In this document: piece by piece, positions 15,827-16,999 of the stretch
Layout: each line of letters starts with the position of its first letter
Position numbering within the stretch: position 1 is the stretch's first letter
Source of the DNA: Lachnospiraceae bacterium
GTDB taxonomy: Bacteria; Bacillota; Clostridia; Lachnospirales; Lachnospiraceae
Reading direction: 5' to 3'
Assembly: GCA_024694785.1 (NCBI GenBank)
Contig: JAILJL010000002.1
Location: forward strand, 1-16,999
Length of the DNA: 16,999 bases
The notes under the pieces: generated by a model
What the model was told of the DNA's origin: nothing
Seen by the model: the letters and a program-made list of their open reading frames with translations, nothing else
The model's database searches: none
Program-made: the position numbers and the translations under genes

Positions 15827-16832
15827 GTGTACAAGGGTAATTCCCGAGTTAATCAAGAATAACGAAGTAAAAAGAGCCTATCTTCTATATGGTGAAGAGG
15901 CTTATTTGGTGCGTCAGAATTACAATAAGCTCCTGGAATTCCTTATGCCCGATATGGATACAATGAATTATAACGTCTTTGAAGGCGATAAGATTAATAT
16001 AGAAGCGGTAACGGATCTTGCGGATACGATGCCTTTTTTCAAAGACTATCGCGTTATAGTAATTGAGAATTCAGGGCTTTTTGCCAAGGGCGGCGAAGCT
16101 TTGGCTGAATATATAAAGAAGGCATCCGATACGGTTAAATTCATATTCGTAGAGCAGAATGTAGATGCAAGATCTGCGTTATACAAAGCCGTTAATGATA
16201 CGGGTGTCGTCGTAAATTATGTAAGGCAGGACGAATCGACTCTTGCGACCTGGATAAAGGGACGTATAGTTAAAGAAGGCAAATCCGTTCAGAACAGTGT
16301 GGTTGCCTTCTTCGTGCAACGCGTTGGAGACGATATGCTTCTTTTACAGAACGAATTGGAGAAACTGCTTACATATTGTATTGACAATGACGAGATAACA
16401 ATCAATGATGTCAAGGCAGTCACAAATGTAACCCTTGAGGACAAGATATTCGATATGATTGAAGCAGTATCCAAAAAGGACCGCAAGACAACGATGATGC
16501 TTTATCACGATCTGCTTGCATTAAAAGAGCCGCCGGTTAAGATTCTTGCGCTTTTGCAGGCGGAGTTTAAGAGACTGTTTCTTATAAAGGAGCAGCTGAA
16601 TCTCGGAAGATACGGCAATCAGATTGCGGATGCTACGGGACTTAAAGAGTTTGTTGTCAAAAAGCGCATGCCGATAGTCGGCAAATATGAGAAGAACGAG
16701 GTGGCGGATATATTTCATAAGCTTATAGATGCGGATGAAGCATATAAAAGCGGTAATATATCCGATGTTATGGCAGTTGAAACGGTTCTTTTCGAGATAA
16801 CCGAGACCGACGGTAAAAAATATTTTTCATAA
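15801..16832 (+). CDS. holA: DNA polymerase III delta subunit
   Basis: HolA is the clamp-loader subunit that opens the beta sliding clamp during replication. The protein shows the family opening 'RAYLLYGEEAYLVRQ', then 'MPFFKDYRVIVIENS', 'VKFIFVEQNVDARSALYKAV', 'GDDMLLLQNELEKLLTY' and the C-terminal collar region 'PPVKILALLQAEFKRLFLIKEQL'. The start is uncertain. GTG at 15801 gives 343 residues, with 'YLLYGEE' near residue 28 as is usual, but AAGGAA ends only 1 nt upstream and the alternative GGAAAG (15784-15789) is 11 nt away. A TTG at 15741 has no site. With the GTG start the gene overlaps the helicase by 26 nt, implying translational coupling. Its place upstream of rpsT is conserved in Firmicutes. 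Confidence 0.92.
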   Translation: MYQKSRAIECTRVIPELIKNNEVKRAYLLYGEEAYLVRQNYNKLLEFLMPDMDTMNYNVFEGDKINIEAVTDLADTMPFFKDYRVIVIENSGLFAKGGEALAEYIKKASDTVKFIFVEQNVDARSALYKAVNDTGVVVNYVRQDESTLATWIKGRIVKEGKSVQNSVVAFFVQRVGDDMLLLQNELEKLLTYCIDNDEITINDVKAVTNVTLEDKIFDMIEAVSKKDRKTTMMLYHDLLALKEPPVKILALLQAEFKRLFLIKEQLNLGRYGNQIADATGLKEFVVKKRMPIVGKYEKNEVADIFHKLIDADEAYKSGNISDVMAVETVLFEITETDGKKYFS

Positions 16833-16846
16833 TGACGCGATTATGG

Positions 16847-16875
16847 TTGACAACAGCCAATAAAAGATATATGAT
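16847..16875 (+). promoter_or_regulatory. Strong sigma-A promoter of rpsT
   Basis: A perfect TTGACA (16847-16852) is followed after 17 nt by TATGAT (16870-16875), 5 of 6 matches to the -10 consensus. Transcription would start near 16882, giving a leader of about 77 nt before the TTG start of rpsT. Independent, strong expression is expected for a ribosomal protein gene. Confidence 0.75.
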
Positions 16876-16889
16876 ACTTGAGTATGTTT

Positions 16890-16920
16890 ACATTGAATCG
16901 TCCGTGTCCGGCTTTGATGT
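16890..16920 (+). promoter_or_regulatory. Possible hairpin in the rpsT leader
   Basis: ACATTGAA (16890-16897) can pair with TTTGATGT (16913-16920), with two G-U pairs. A short inner CCG/CGG pairing lies between them, so a hairpin could form in the untranslated leader about 40 nt before the start codon. S20 in E. coli represses its own translation, so a leader element is conceivable. The stem is modest and only suggestive. Confidence 0.25.
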
Positions 16921-16958
16921 AACACTTTTATTATCGATTGAGATGGAGGTGTAATAAG

Positions 16959-16999
16959 TTGGCAAATATCAAATCTGCAAAGAAGAGAATCCTCGTAGC
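16959..16999 (+). CDS. rpsT: 30S ribosomal protein S20 (5' end only)
   Basis: Thirteen complete codons are visible before the window ends, reading M-ANIKSAKKRILV from a TTG start. This is the characteristic N-terminus of S20, which binds 16S rRNA in the small subunit. The TTG follows GGAGGTG (16945-16951) by 7 nt. A UUG start is also used by E. coli rpsT, where it is linked to autoregulation of translation. The gene runs off the end of the window. Confidence 0.9.
   Translation, partial: MANIKSAKKRILV

Noticed and set aside
1..16999. CRISPR arrays, insertion sequences, tRNA/rRNA genes or a mobile island
   Set aside because: I saw no spaced direct repeats, transposase or integrase motifs, or RNA gene sequences, and gene density and codon style look uniform.

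Overview
The window is a compact, entirely plus-strand stretch of a low-to-moderate GC Firmicute genome. Protein motifs, strong AGGAGG-type ribosome binding sites, frequent AGA codons and the comEA/comEC/holA/rpsT gene order point to Clostridia. The best guess is the family Lachnospiraceae (Butyrivibrio-like), which is inference from protein style and not a database match. I see no insertion sequence, prophage gene, CRISPR array, tRNA or rRNA.

Region 1 (1-1004) holds the 3' end of a membrane-anchored XRE-type regulator, closed by a clear rho-independent terminator. Region 2 (about 1030-7651) is one tightly packed transcription unit behind an extended -10 promoter: pyrE, a small three-helix membrane protein gene, an unusually long M29 aminopeptidase gene, then purE, purM, purN and purD. 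All gaps are under 30 nt or are overlaps. It joins one pyrimidine step, peptide hydrolysis and four purine steps. PurD makes GAR, PurN formylates it, PurM closes the ring to AIR and PurE carboxylates via N5-CAIR.

Region 3 (about 7672-13599) starts with a second likely promoter and reads as one operon: a lipoprotein-type comEA, an OmpR-family response regulator, its HAMP/HisKA sensor kinase, a lipoprotein with two GerMN domains, and comEC. The DNA-uptake pair ComEA/ComEC therefore flanks a complete two-component system plus a lipoprotein. The kinase-lipoprotein part has the same layout as actinobacterial MtrAB-LpqB.

Region 4 (13703-16999) holds a SNF2-family ATPase with an N-terminal helix-hairpin-helix region, then holA (DNA polymerase III delta) overlapping its end. 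A near-consensus sigma-A promoter follows, and then the first codons of rpsT (ribosomal protein S20, TTG start), which runs off the window. comEC-holA-rpsT is a conserved Firmicute neighbourhood; here it is expanded by the helicase.

Most genes belong to well-known families. The least ordinary element is the comEA-[regulator-kinase-GerMN lipoprotein]-comEC arrangement. I did not find a clearly unprecedented system.
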